A stretch of DNA of 64,000 nt from Botryococcus braunii (Eukaryota > Chlorophyta > Trebouxiophyceae). How positions within the stretch are numbered: the stretch's first letter is position 1; every line of letters starts with the position of its first letter. The translations under genes were made by a program, and so were the position numbers. The notes under the pieces were generated by a model. It was given only the letters and a program-made list of their open reading frames with translations. It made no database searches and had not been told where the DNA came from. Of the stretch, positions 13,476-24,438 are shown in pieces. Location of the stretch: the NCBI GenBank assembly GCA_002005505.1, contig KV908642.1, positions 1 through 64,000 of the forward strand, read 5' to 3'.

Positions 13476-16300
13476 TCACAAAAACTTGGCCAGTCCTAGA
13501 GCCTCACGATGGCCCTGAAATACCTGCCTTGTCAACGGCTTGGTAAATATATCTGCCACATTCCTAGCAGATGGAACGTACTTCACATCCACCTGTCCCA
13601 ATGCAATAGCTTCCCGAGCAAAATGGAAGCTGATTGCAATGTGCTTGGTATGCTTTGAGAACACTGGGTTTCTGAGATGATTGATGCATCCCTGATTATC
13701 ACAGTGGATCTTCACAATCCAAGGAGAAATACCAATTTCTTCAAGGAATCCCTTCATCCAATTTGCCTCCTTGACAGCTGCACTTGCCGCCATGAACTCA
13801 GCCTCTACAGTGGATATGGCCACTGCAGACTGCTTCTTGCTTCCCCAAACTACAGCTCCTCCAAACACACGAATTACGTAACCCGTAGTGGAAAACCTGT
13901 GATCCTGATCACCACCATAATCTGCATCCACAAAGCCCTCCAGCTCTGTGTCCTTCCCTCCAAGTACTAACACAAGATCCCTGGTAGCCATCAGATACTT
14001 CAACACTCTGATGGCTTCATTCCAGTGAGCAGTGGTGGGAGTAATCCTGTACCTGGAAAGCACTCCCACAGCCTGGGAAATATCAGGCCTTGTGGTGTTT
14101 GCAATGTACAACAGTGACCCAACCAGCTCACAATATCTGTGCCCTGGTGGTAAGGGACTCCCAGCTCCAATGCTGGCACTGTTGTCCTTGGACATCGGTC
14201 GCTGTGTGGCCACAAAATCCTTAGTCATAGGGGTGTCAGGCCCCACAGACTCCAGATCCAGCCCAAATTTCTCAACTAAGGCATCAATCTTTGGGATGCA
14301 ACTCAAAGGAATCAACCCTTTCTCTCTATCTCTCATCACTTGGCAGCCTAAGAAATCTTTCACCTCTCCTAAATCATGAATGGTGAACTCCTTCTTCAAC
14401 AATCCTTTCACTCTCTCAATCTCACTCATGCCCTTTGAAACTATCAATAGATCATCAACATAAATCAGCACAAAGGATTTCCCTCCCTCCACACAACATT
14501 TCACATAGACCCCAGCATCACTCTTGCACACCTCATACCCCATGGTATGTAGCTTCTCATTAAGGGTCTTATGCCATGCCCTTGGAGCTTGCTTCAGGCC
14601 ATACAGAGCCTTCTTCAAGCGACACACAGTGTTCCCATCCCCATTCTCAAACCCAGGAGGTTGTGTGACATAGACCTCCTCCTCTAATTCACCATTTAAA
14701 AACGCAGACTTGACATCCACCTGGTGAATTTCAAGACCCTCCTGTGCAGCCACTGACAGTAAAGCTCTTCTAGACCCATAACTGCTGGTGGGAGCAAATA
14801 CCTCCATCACATCCACTCCTGGAATTTGCCTACACCCTTGAGCCACCAGCCTGGCCTTGAACCTAAGCACATTGCCGTGTGCATCCATTTTCACTGAGAA
14901 AATCCAGTGAACTGGGATGACTTTGTGCCCACGAGGTCTAGGAACAAACTCCATCACCTCATGAGCATCTAAGGAGTTTTGCTCCTCCTGCATTGCAGCC
15001 TTCCAGTATTCCCACTGTGGGGACTGCTGGGCCTCCTTTAGACTTGAAGGCACACTAATCTTCCCAAAACGCACCCCAGTGTGCTTCCCCTGATCTTGCT
15101 TACTCTTACCCTCACTCTCATCCACTACTCTTTCGCTGAATGTCGCCGCACTGCACGTGGGGACTGTGGGTAAAGATCCAGATCTCTCCCTCTGCTCTTT
15201 CTCTCTCTTAGACTCACAGCTTGCCCTCTCAAGCTTGCTGCCAGCCACTCTCACATCATCCTCCCAAACACAGGTACCTCTCGGAAAGCTCTTGTAATTG
15301 GGGGAGTTCTCACACTGTCTTGGCTTCCGATTCACCTCCTCAGACACACTCTCACATGGCTGACGGTTTGCAGTCCCGTCAGGACTCTCACAGACATGTG
15401 AACCACTCTGCATTGCATGAGCACTTGGTCTATCTTGCTGCTGTGCCCATGTCTCTCTCTCTCTCTGTCTGCTGCCCACTAGACATGAGCGCTGGGGCGC
15501 AGGCCCAGCAGCACACTCCCATGCATGGCCCACACTTGCGTGGCTGGCACCACATTGTCCTTGGGCATCACTGATAGAGTTCTCATCGCTAACATTTCTC
15601 TCAGGCACTGAGCAGGTCCCACCCATACATCTCAGCTCACTTGGACCATCTGCAGTCTGATCAGAGACTGCCCCCCTCTCATCTCTTACAAGTGAAGCAG
15701 GTCTCTCGGTGTCCTGCCCCAATTCCTGCGCTTCCCCTGGTCCCTGTGACTCTGTGTCACCTTCAGTCCTCCCCTCTCGCTCACAGCTCTCTCCCTTATC
15801 CTGTGCCAGCAGGATATCTCGAGCCGCAGTTCGTTGCTCATAGCGTTGAGCCCGCGACAGTCCGTCCGGAGGCGGGATGGTAGTAGCCGGATGCGTGTTA
15901 CGCAGTGACTGCTGTATTCGCTCTAAAGTCTGATGATGTTGTCCGCTGTCTGCACTTCCTCGCGCCAGTCGTTGAATAGCGTCCAGAGCCCCGGACTGAT
16001 CCAGGTCCGGCTGCTGCTCTCCCGTGCTTGCTTCGGGAGACACAATGAGAATGCCCTCCTCTTGGGAAGGCTTCCCCTGACTATCAGGCTCAGTTGCAGC
16101 CTGGTCAGAGGGTACCGGGAAGGAGCTGTCAGGTCTACTGCTGGAGCATGGGCTGCTGACAGTCTGGTTCTGCATACTGCGCTGTGACAATGGCACCACT
16201 GGATTGCTGCTGTGCAATTGCCCTGATAAGTCTTCAGGGTATGAAAACTGCTGAGGCTGGTCAGGGAGAACAGCCATTCCCACCCGAGTAGCTCCTCGAA
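13476..16300 (-). pseudogene. Copia-A tandem copy 2: C-terminal Pol part
   Basis: About 940 codons from the gypsy insertion point to TGA at 13476. It contains the variable integrase-to-RT linker, RVT_2 ('HWIFSVKMDAHGN', 'IYVDDLL') and RNase H ('GFVDADYGG', 'KIHCDNQGC'). The frame is open throughout. It is the continuation of 51806-53726 on the other side of the gypsy complex. The target duplication TCGAA sits at 16296-16300 and 51801-51805. Confidence 0.92.
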
Positions 16301-16599
16301 TGTAACAGGAATAGTCGCGTGTTATAGGAAAATGACCGGACCACGAGGATTTGGACCTCCATAAAGGTCCCTTCGTGAGTTATGTTCCTCCACGCCAAGA
16401 AGTGGCTACTTCACGCGCCAAGGGAGTGACCCCTTACTTGACAAGGCGCATTGGCGATGGAGACAGAGACACACTTAGAACAGGATAGAATAAGGCTTTG
16501 GCAGAGGAAGGACCGGGCCGGACTGGACGGGTACTGAGGTGGAGCCCAAACAACTTGTAACCATTGTTTTCGCATCCTTTGGCCGTTTCTACTGTATCA
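16301..16599 (+). repeat. Gypsy LTR, plus orientation, left edge
   Basis: 299 bp, TGTAACAGG...CTGTATCA. It differs from the right-edge LTR (51502-51800) at one position seen by eye (AGAGAC against AGGGAC). Confidence 0.93.
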
Positions 16600-16601
16600 C
16601 T

Positions 16602-16886
16602 CGGCCAAAGGATGCGAAAACAATGGTTACAAGTTGTTTGGGCTCCACCTCAGTACCCGTCCAGTCCGGCCCGGTCCTTCCTCTGCCAAAGCCTTATTCT
16701 ATCCTGTTCTAAGTGTGTCCCTGTCTCCATCGCCAATGCGCCTTGTCAAGTAAGGGGTCACTCCCTTGGCGCGTGAAGTAGCCACTTCTTGGCGTGGAGG
16801 AACATAACTCACGAAGGGACCTTTATGGAGGTCCAAATCCTCGTGGTCCGGTCATTTTCCTATAACACGCGACTATTCCTGTTACA
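16602..16886 (-). repeat. Gypsy LTR, minus orientation, truncated
   Basis: About 285 bp, lacking the terminal 14-15 bases at its left end. It lies almost back to back with the plus LTR at 16301, so the two form a palindrome with arms of about 285 bp and a 16-base loop. It is the 3' LTR of G1. Confidence 0.92.
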
Positions 16887-17475
16887 CCCTCCCCCCCTTA
16901 GCTTGGACGTCACAGCCAAGAGGGAGACTCACTCTAAACAACTACACTACGCACCTAACACACTTGGCAGAGGTACGGTCCTGTCACGTCCTGTCCGCGG
17001 GTACTAGTCTGGCGTCCCCAGCCCAAGCCAGACCCCTGTCCTGTCCTGTCTTGTCCAGCCCTGTCCGTATAACAATGTAAAATCTGTCCCGTCCATACAT
17101 AAATTCGCCCGTCCTGTCCAATAGGAATTCTACCCAACGGCAGTGGGGCCACCCATCTGCGTCGGGCGTTACGCTACAGCGCGAGCTAGCACGGATGTCG
17201 CGACATTACATGATTGACGTCCGAAACCTGACAAGGGTGAGCAGTCAGCACCGCATGCACCGGAGGTAGACGACACCCTACCTCGACGAGTCCTGTCCAG
17301 GGTGAGCGGTCATCACCGCACGCACCTGAGGTAGACATTCTACCCCGCTTACGTCCTATTTATCCGAGTGCGCTCTAGTACTGGGATACCCCCAGGGTAC
17401 ACTCTAAGGGCCAAGCTTAGAGCTTCCAAGGTGGCCCAAGGACGCACCGAGGGGCCGACCCGACCTGCCAGAGCA
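16887..17475 (-). other. G1 3' untranslated region with repeated GGACAGG words
   Basis: Non-coding stretch between pol stop and 3' LTR. On the coding strand it contains many GGACAGG/GACAGGAC words, a pair of diverged repeats each starting GTCTACCTC (about 17224-17340) and a G-rich polypurine tract at the LTR border. The same region recurs at 23465-23926, 36919-37507 and 50914-51501. Confidence 0.8.
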
Positions 17476-20400
17476 CTAAGCGCGCCTAGCGCGCTTCCGC
17501 TGCTTCTCAGCATTTTTACCACGTCCTTTACGTTTCTTGTCCACCTTTTCTTTTTGTTCCGGCCTGTGCTCCGTGGTTAAATCCCAGTACCGCTGTAACG
17601 CCTCCCTGGCGTGTTCTAAGTTATCCTCTGGCTCCCAAGTATTATGAATATCCTGATACCCGTTCCACTTTACAAGATATTCTCGCGCAGTTTTTCGACC
17701 TCGTAACTTTCGTTCCCTATGAGCTAGCACAGCCTCGACCTCATACTCCTCTTCTCCATCAATAATCTCAGGTAGAGGAGGAGGTTGTACCGTCCCACCT
17801 TCCTTATAAGGCTTAAGCATAGAAACATGGAAGACATCATGAACCCTCAGAGTTTTTGGAAGCCTAATTCTGAAAGCTACCGATGATACCTCCTGGACGA
17901 TGGGAAAAGGCCCAATAAACCGAGGTAAGAGTTTTCTTGTCCGAGTATGCTTGAATTTCAGATTCTTTGTTGAGAGGAGGACAGGTTGGCCTATTTTTAA
18001 AATAGGAGCATCTTTTCTCCTCGCGTCCGCATATGCCTTCATGCGGTCCTGCGCAGCTTTGAGACATGTCCGCGCTCTTTCTAGATCCCATCTCATCCTT
18101 CGTACAAACTCTGCTGCTGCCGGTACATACTCACGTACAGAAGATGTCACACCTTCATAGACTTCCTGGAAGGGAATCGTGGGATCCTGACCGAAAGTCA
18201 ACCTAAATGGAGTAGTGTTGATTGATTGCTGAAAAGTGTTGTTGTAAGAAAATTCAGCCTCACACAAATGTTTATCCCAGTCGTTGTGTCTTCCAGTGAC
18301 GTAATGACGCAAATAATCCTCCAAAATCCTATTAATTCGTTCCGTTTGACCGTCGGTCTGCGGATGAAACGCTGTAGATAGCGCAGAGCGACAACCGGTC
18401 AACCGAAAGAGCTCTTGACAGAAGCGACCCACCCACCTAGGATCTCTGTCTGATACAATGTGAGTGGGAAACCCATGCAAGGTGAAAACCCGGGTCCGTA
18501 ACAGTTGAGCTATCACTTCTGCACTTGCGTCAGTGGTCGTCGGAGCGAAGTGCGCATACTTTGACAACCTATCAACAGCAACCCAGATAGCGTCATATCC
18601 TTCCTTAGTTCTTGGCAGTCCAGTGATTAGGTCCATAGACATTGATTGCCACTTTCTGTCAGGTATTTCTAGAGGGTGTAGTAACCCTACAGGTAAGTGT
18701 GCTGGGGCTTTGACACGCTGACACGAGTCACATTGGGCCACAAAGTCAGCCACATCTGAGGCCATCCCTGGCCACCACCAGGAACGTTGAACTAATTCGA
18801 GGGTCCTGTCCCTGCCTGGATGACCAACTATAGGTGGTCCATGCAAATTTTCCAGGATTTCTCTACGAAGGTTACGTTCGACACCGTCAGAACTCATATG
18901 GTGGGAGGGAACGTAAATGCGCGCACCGCGCTTCCACAAGCCACTATGGAAGCTTAACTTGCGGCGATTTTGTTTACGATGGAGCCAATCATCTATCTCA
19001 TATGCCTCACTTAAAACCCTTCCCCATCCCCTCAACCCGTCCATCGGCGTGGGTAGGGTGGTGGAGTCTGCAGCCTCCCCAACCCCCATCGCTCCTACTC
19101 CGACAGGGGGAGAGTGCTCCCCCAGGGGCCCTGCCCTAGCCTGAACCGACGCCTGAACCCCAGCCTGGGCCCGAGCTAGGGCTCGGACGTGGGCCCCGGC
19201 TAAGTGAGGACTCCTAGACAATGGGTCAGCAGGGTTAGTGGATCCCGGCGCATATTCCCATTGGATGTCGAATAACTGTAGAAACTCCGCCCAGCGCGCC
19301 CGTCTGGGTGAGAGTAGGGTTTGGGTTTGCAAAAAACTATTCGCGCGATGGTCCGTAACAACTGTGAAAGTTTGCCCTAATAAGTAACACCTCCACTCCT
19401 TGAGGGCATACAACACACCTGCAAGCTCTTTCTCAGTTGTGGAATAATTGCGTTCGGCATTACTAAGCTTTTTACTGAAGTATGCTACAGGTCTACCTTC
19501 TTGCAATAGTACTGCACCCACCCCATAGTCACTGGCATCTGAGATCACTTTGAAAGGCTTGCTACTGTCTGGGAGTGCTAGTACAGGAGCATTGGACAAA
19601 GTTTCTTTTAAACTTTGAAACGCGTGCTCTTCAGCTTCTCCCCACGTCCAAGGAACTTTGCCAGTGAGCCGGGTTAAGGGGGCCGCGAGCGTACTGTAAC
19701 CCGGGACGAACTTGCGGAAGTAGTTGGCTAGTCCCAAGAATTGTCGTACGTGCGTGCTCCCCGTGGGTGTTGGCCAGTCCACAATAGTCCGAACTTTGGC
19801 AGGGTCAACTTTGATGCCGTCGCGCCCCACGACATGTCCCAAATACCGCAACTCGTCAGCAAAAAACTCACACTTGGATAATTTTGCATAAAGTTTTTCC
19901 TCTCTCAGCCGAGTAAGGATGCGAGTTAAGTGCTCTAAGTGCTGTTCCCTGGACTTGCTGTATACCAACAAATCATCTAGGTAAACCACAACAAAACCTT
20001 CTCGAATAAAATCATGAAACACACTGTTCATCAGTCTCTGAAACGTGGAGGGAGCATTCGTGAGACCAAAAGGAAGCACCAAAAATTCAAATGAACCTAA
20101 GGGTGTTCTAAAGGCGGTTTTGGGAACATCGGATTCATGTAATCGCACTTGATGGTAACCTGACAAGAGATCAAAAGAGGTAAAGAACTTTGAACCCTGC
20201 AGCTTGTCCAGAAGATCGTCTATCCGTGGCAACGGATATTTGTCCTTCCTTGTTAAGTTATTAACTGCCCTGTAATCTATAACCATTCGGAATGTTCCGT
20301 CTTTCTTTCTCACAAACAATATGGGGCTACCATACGGTGATGCACTCGGCCTGATGAAACCCTGTGCTAGTAATTCCTCAACCTGCCTCCGACACTCCGC

Positions 20401-21621
20401 CACTTCTGGTTCAGCCAACCTATAAGTGGGGCGACAGGGCGGCGTATGGCCGGGTGTCATAGGTATAGTGTGCAAGATGCCCCTCTCTGGAGGTAAATCT
20501 GGCAATTTCTCTGGAAAAACATCCAAAAACTCTAACAACAATTGCTTCAAGTCTTGTGGCTTGTCAGTCATACCCTCAATAACACGCCGGGAGTTTTCGT
20601 TTAAATCTAGGCCGGTGGCTCCGCTGTCTTCGTCCCAAGGATTATCCCCCTCTGTAGTTGCCACTGCAACCCTATGGAGATAGTGTGTTGCACAAACTGA
20701 GTCCTGTCCACTCCTTGCCTCTCGCACAACCCCCCAAAACCCTGGACAACCCTTTCGCATAGCCCGCCTAGCTTGACCCTCACTTATAACATTCACTTTT
20801 TGCGCCGGTAAGGTACCTCTTTCACTAGGGGGCAGCGGGTTGAGGAGTGTAATGTAGTGTGAGGAATGAGGCGGTTTAAGATGAACTGCGCCATGATTGT
20901 AGTCAATTAACGCTTTTCTTTCTTTCAGAAAATCCTCCCCAAGGATTAAGTCCACCCCATCCAACAGAGTTTCGCAGACAATGAAATCCCTCTGTTCCAC
21001 ATATGTTTGAGATAAGTGCACCCTGAGCTTAGCTGTCCCCGCCGAGCGCATGGTCTGTCCATCTGCCAGCTGGACATCCACACACTTCTTTGACAGCCTC
21101 ACTCCGAGAGTAGCTAGGAAGTCTTGTCTGACGAACGAGTGCGTCGCCCCGGTATCGACTAAAGCGACGCCCTTCACACCAGTACAGTTAACATGAAAAA
21201 GCATTGCTAAATGCCTATTTGAAAAAGCTTGAGCAAAAGATACGCTAAATTTGGGTCCGGCATGGTAAACTACATAGGAGTAGGGGACATCAGGTCCCTT
21301 GGTACCTTGCAGGATAACTCTCATGCCTTTTAGCCATGGGTACACTGCCTTGGATTTCGCCACTTTACTACCCATTAGAAAACAAGCACTTAAATGTTTA
21401 TTTGCTTGTTGCTCACGAGCGAAAGTGGATAAGGTGTCCTCCGCTTTACCTATAGGTACTGCAACAAATGTCGGTTTAGACGTTCCATCGGGTAGGGTAT
21501 TGTCAAAGGGGCCTCTAGAAAAAGAACAATGCAAAAACTCAGAACAACGTTGCTCGATAGAAGAATGAAAAGATTCCCAAGGAACAAAAGTGTGGAGGTT
21601 TCCTTCTCTAACTCCACTCAT
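17476..21621 (-). CDS. Gypsy G1 Pol polyprotein with chromodomain
   Basis: A 1,381-residue intact frame. Domains in order: retropepsin-like protease 'LVDTGATHS' (about 153-161), RT with catalytic 'YLDD' (about 547), RNase H starting 'VISDASDYG' (about 692), an HHCC integrase zinc finger (about 926-970), the integrase D,D-35-E core with D about 995, D about 1056 and E about 1092, and a C-terminal chromodomain ('EYLVKWNGYQDIHNTWEPE', about 1310-1330). The chromodomain can direct integration to modified chromatin, which defines the chromovirus clade. The start ATG overlaps the gag stop (ATGA). A basic tail with a short GC hairpin ends the frame. All catalytic residues are present, so this copy could be coding-competent. 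Confidence 0.95.
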   Translation of the reverse strand: MSGVREGNLHTFVPWESFHSSIEQRCSEFLHCSFSRGPFDNTLPDGTSKPTFVAVPIGKAEDTLSTFAREQQANKHLSACFLMGSKVAKSKAVYPWLKGMRVILQGTKGPDVPYSYVVYHAGPKFSVSFAQAFSNRHLAMLFHVNCTGVKGVALVDTGATHSFVRQDFLATLGVRLSKKCVDVQLADGQTMRSAGTAKLRVHLSQTYVEQRDFIVCETLLDGVDLILGEDFLKERKALIDYNHGAVHLKPPHSSHYITLLNPLPPSERGTLPAQKVNVISEGQARRAMRKGCPGFWGVVREARSGQDSVCATHYLHRVAVATTEGDNPWDEDSGATGLDLNENSRRVIEGMTDKPQDLKQLLLEFLDVFPEKLPDLPPERGILHTIPMTPGHTPPCRPTYRLAEPEVAECRRQVEELLAQGFIRPSASPYGSPILFVRKKDGTFRMVIDYRAVNNLTRKDKYPLPRIDDLLDKLQGSKFFTSFDLLSGYHQVRLHESDVPKTAFRTPLGSFEFLVLPFGLTNAPSTFQRLMNSVFHDFIREGFVVVYLDDLLVYSKSREQHLEHLTRILTRLREEKLYAKLSKCEFFADELRYLGHVVGRDGIKVDPAKVRTIVDWPTPTGSTHVRQFLGLANYFRKFVPGYSTLAAPLTRLTGKVPWTWGEAEEHAFQSLKETLSNAPVLALPDSSKPFKVISDASDYGVGAVLLQEGRPVAYFSKKLSNAERNYSTTEKELAGVLYALKEWRCYLLGQTFTVVTDHRANSFLQTQTLLSPRRARWAEFLQLFDIQWEYAPGSTNPADPLSRSPHLAGAHVRALARAQAGVQASVQARAGPLGEHSPPVGVGAMGVGEAADSTTLPTPMDGLRGWGRVLSEAYEIDDWLHRKQNRRKLSFHSGLWKRGARIYVPSHHMSSDGVERNLRREILENLHGPPIVGHPGRDRTLELVQRSWWWPGMASDVADFVAQCDSCQRVKAPAHLPVGLLHPLEIPDRKWQSMSMDLITGLPRTKEGYDAIWVAVDRLSKYAHFAPTTTDASAEVIAQLLRTRVFTLHGFPTHIVSDRDPRWVGRFCQELFRLTGCRSALSTAFHPQTDGQTERINRILEDYLRHYVTGRHNDWDKHLCEAEFSYNNTFQQSINTTPFRLTFGQDPTIPFQEVYEGVTSSVREYVPAAAEFVRRMRWDLERARTCLKAAQDRMKAYADARRKDAPILKIGQPVLLSTKNLKFKHTRTRKLLPRFIGPFPIVQEVSSVAFRIRLPKTLRVHDVFHVSMLKPYKEGGTVQPPPLPEIIDGEEEYEVEAVLAHRERKLRGRKTAREYLVKWNGYQDIHNTWEPEDNLEHAREALQRYWDLTTEHRPEQKEKVDKKRKGRGKNAEKQRKRARRA

Positions 21622-22949
21622 GGCCTACCGCGTCCCCTTGCCCGGCCCCGTCCACGGCCCCGTCCTCTGATTCTCCGTCCCCGTCCGGCCCCACCCTGTG
21701 CTGTCCACCCTTGCATAGGGGCTGCTCCCACACCGAGGGACCTAAAGTTGTTGTGGCCCCCTCCTACCCGTCGCCGCAGCAAATCACCAGCCAGACCTGG
21801 AATTGGTGGAGCAGGCTGGTTTACCTCCTGTCTGGCCTTCACAATGTGTTGCAAGATGTCCCACTGTTGTTGATTAAGATAGGCGTTAGGGTCCTCTCTA
21901 AGTTTTTTGAGTGGGCAAAACCAAGATTCATGGCCAGGGGTATTGCACGCGTAACAGCTTCTGTTGAGGGGAAAGGCAACTCTAGTGTCCCTCCGATACT
22001 CGGGAGGTAAACCATCCCTGCGGGGATAAGGAGTCGCGCCTTGGATCGCGGCGACCGTGGCGAGCGGCGCAGGGTAACCATGGGCCATCTGGATTGGCGC
22101 TGCCACCATCGGTGCAGCTGCCATCATCCCAAATTCATGACTGTAGTAGGGGATTGTCCAGTCCTGTCCGACGCCAGCAACGTGCGGTGCTGGGCCAACG
22201 GTGGCGGTTGCAATGCTTGAGTTAGGGCCCCCGGGGCCGGTTCTCAGTCTCTTTGCCTGTAAGGGCCCGCCCACCGCGGCATCGTACCGTGTGAGTAAAC
22301 TTATCAAGGCATCCAAATCATCAAAACCTTTGCCTGTTGTAGGGTTAATTGCTGAATATTTCTTTAAATCCTCACGTAGGCCTTTACGAAACCTATGGAT
22401 TTTCTCCCCCATGGATAGGTCCCCACTGACTTCTACCTCTGCTAGCAAGGTTGTAAAGCGCTCAACATACTTCTCAACTGATTCGTTGCCCTGATATACG
22501 GAATCAAGTTTATCCCTTGCCTTTGCAACCTTATCAGTGTTATCATAGACAGAAGACAACAGATCCCCAAAGAGAGCTAAATCCACGACAGCACCTGGAT
22601 TTTGCCTCACGTAAGCTGCTTTTTTGGGTAACCACACCTTTTTCACGCTCTTTCCTAAGCAGCGCACTGCGTAGTCAACCCTGAGGTTCGCGGGCACACC
22701 GGTGAGTTCACAATATGACCTCACATCGTCTAGGAATTGTTCGAGATCGTCCCTGCGTCCCTCGAATTTTTCCGGTAAGTGGGTTCTAACGGTCGGGATT
22801 CTTGCCTGTGGGTTCGCGGGGTTTTGAGCCGCAACTTCAGCGTTTTCTGCCTGTTGTCGTAACTCAGCCAGTTCGGCAGCCATTGCCGCTTCACGCCCCT
22901 CGGCCTCTGCCAAAGCAGCCTGCAGCTCTTCGACTTGTCGTCTAGCCAT
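21618..22949 (-). CDS. Gypsy G1 Gag
   Basis: 443 residues from the first ATG at 22949; the open frame extends upstream to 23060 without ATG. An N-terminal Glu/Ala-rich coiled-coil segment (about 5-45) precedes the retrotransposon gag core ('HLPEKFEGRRDDLEQFLDDV'). A CCHC zinc knuckle of the form CX2CX4HX4C ('CYACNTPGHESWFC') lies near residue 330, followed by an Arg-Gly-rich tail that should bind RNA. The stop TGA overlaps the pol ATG. It differs from G3 Gag by a Pro for Thr in 'WLPKKAAY'. Confidence 0.93.
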   Translation of the reverse strand: MARRQVEELQAALAEAEGREAAMAAELAELRQQAENAEVAAQNPANPQARIPTVRTHLPEKFEGRRDDLEQFLDDVRSYCELTGVPANLRVDYAVRCLGKSVKKVWLPKKAAYVRQNPGAVVDLALFGDLLSSVYDNTDKVAKARDKLDSVYQGNESVEKYVERFTTLLAEVEVSGDLSMGEKIHRFRKGLREDLKKYSAINPTTGKGFDDLDALISLLTRYDAAVGGPLQAKRLRTGPGGPNSSIATATVGPAPHVAGVGQDWTIPYYSHEFGMMAAAPMVAAPIQMAHGYPAPLATVAAIQGATPYPRRDGLPPEYRRDTRVAFPLNRSCYACNTPGHESWFCPLKKLREDPNAYLNQQQWDILQHIVKARQEVNQPAPPIPGLAGDLLRRRVGGGHNNFRSLGVGAAPMQGWTAQGGAGRGRRIRGRGRGRGRARGRGRP

Positions 22950-23165
22950 ATCTGAGCTGTCAGTGCTGGCGAGGCTCGGTGACACAGGAAATCGAGAAAG
23001 TCCGGGTGGGGGCCCTAAACTCGGTGACCCGAGTCGTAGGCCCCTAAAAGCGCCACACACACCACAACTAACCCAATCCGAATCTATAGAATTCTCTGAA
23101 AAACTTCTTTGGGAAATTTTTTCAACGAGAGGAGCTCAAAATTTGGCCCCTCTCGCCGATACCAG
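22950..23165 (-). other. G1 5' leader and primer-binding site
   Basis: Directly after the LTR the minus strand reads TGGTATCGGCGAGAGGGG. Its TGG start fits pairing to a tRNA CCA end. The matching tRNA is not identified; only the first bases agree with plant initiator tRNA-Met. The remaining leader has no gene. Confidence 0.7.
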
Positions 23166-23464
23166 TGATACAGTAGAAACGGCCAAAGGATGCGAAAACA
23201 ATGGTTACAAGTTGTTTGGGCTCCACCTCAGTACCCGTCCAGTCCGGCCCGGTCCTTCCTCTGCCAAAGCCTTATTCTATCCTGTTCTAAGTGTGTCCCT
23301 GTCTCCATCGCCAATGCGCCTTGTCAAGTAAGGGGTCACTCCCTTGGCGCGTGAAGTAGCCACTTCTTGGCGTGGAGGAACATAACTCACGAAGGGACCT
23401 TTATGGAGGTCCAAATCCTCGTGGTCCGGTCATTTTCCTATAACACGCGACTATTCCTGTTACA
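23166..23464 (-). repeat. Gypsy LTR, minus orientation (5' LTR of G1)
   Basis: Complete 299 bp. It is followed on the right by plus-oriented gypsy 3' UTR rather than by a target duplication, so G1's right border is also a rearranged junction. Confidence 0.93.
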
Positions 23465-23926
23465 CCTGGGGTAGAATGTCTACCTCAGGTGCGTGCGGTG
23501 ATGACCGCTCACCCTGGACAGGACTCGTCGAGGTAGGGTGTCGTCTACCTCGGGTGCATGCGGTGCTGACTGCTCACCCTTATCAGGTTTCGGACGTCAA
23601 TCATGTAATGTCGCGACATCCGTGCTAGCTCGCGCTGTAGCGTAACGCCCGACGCAGATGGGTGGCCCCACTGCCGTTGGGTAGAATTCCTATTGGACAG
23701 GACGGGCGAATTTATGTATGGACGGGACAGATTTTACATTGTTATACGGACAGGGCTGGACAAGACAGGACAGGACAGGGGTCTGGCTTGGGCTGGGGAC
23801 GCCAGACTAGTACCCGCGGACAGGACGTGACAGGACCGTACCTCTGCCAAGTGTGTTAGGTGCGTAGTGTAGTTGTTTAGAGTGAGTCTCCCTCTTGGCC
23901 GTGACGTCCAAGCTAAGGGGGGAGGG
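23465..23926 (+). other. Orphan plus-strand gypsy 3' UTR fragment
   Basis: Matches 37050-37507 and ends at a complete plus LTR. It is what remains of the 3' end of a further plus-strand copy upstream of G2, whose gag-pol is gone. Contains the GTCTACCTC repeat pair and the GGACAGG words. Confidence 0.85.
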
Positions 23927-24225
23927 TGTAACAGGAATAGTCGCGTGTTATAGGAAAATGACCGGACCACGAGGATTTGGACCTCCATAAAGGTCCCTTC
24001 GTGAGTTATGTTCCTCCACGCCAAGAAGTGGCTACTTCACGCGCCAAGGGAGTGACCCCTTACTTGACAAGGCGCATTGGCGATGGAGACAGGGACACAC
24101 TTAGAACAGGATAGAATAAGGCTTTGGCAGAGGAAGGACCGGGCCGGACTGGACGGGTACTGAGGTGGAGCCCAAACAACTTGTAACCATTGTTTTCGCA
24201 TCCTTTGGCCGTTTCTACTGTATCA
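23927..24225 (+). repeat. Gypsy LTR, plus orientation (5' LTR of G2)
   Basis: Complete 299 bp, followed by CTGGTATCGGCGAGAGG, the primer-binding site of G2. Confidence 0.93.
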
Positions 24226-24438
24226 CTGGTATCGGCGAGAGGGGCCAAATTTGAGCTCCTCTCGTTGAAAAATTTCCCAAAGAAGTTTTTCAGAGAATTC
24301 TATAGATTCGGATTGGGTTAGTTGTGGTGTGTGTGGCGCTTTTAGGGGCCTACGACTCGGGTCACCGAGTTTAGGGCCCCACCCGGACTTTCTCGATTTC
24401 CTGTGTCACCGAGCCTCGCCAGCACTGACAGCTCAGAT

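Noticed and set aside
9033..16187. Plus-strand frames opposite Copia-A
   Set aside because: They lie antisense to a conserved polyprotein and contain no family motif.
17368..23331. Plus-strand frames opposite G1 gag-pol, and their mirror images in G2/G3
   Set aside because: Shadow frames of the gypsy genes that recur only because the copies are identical.
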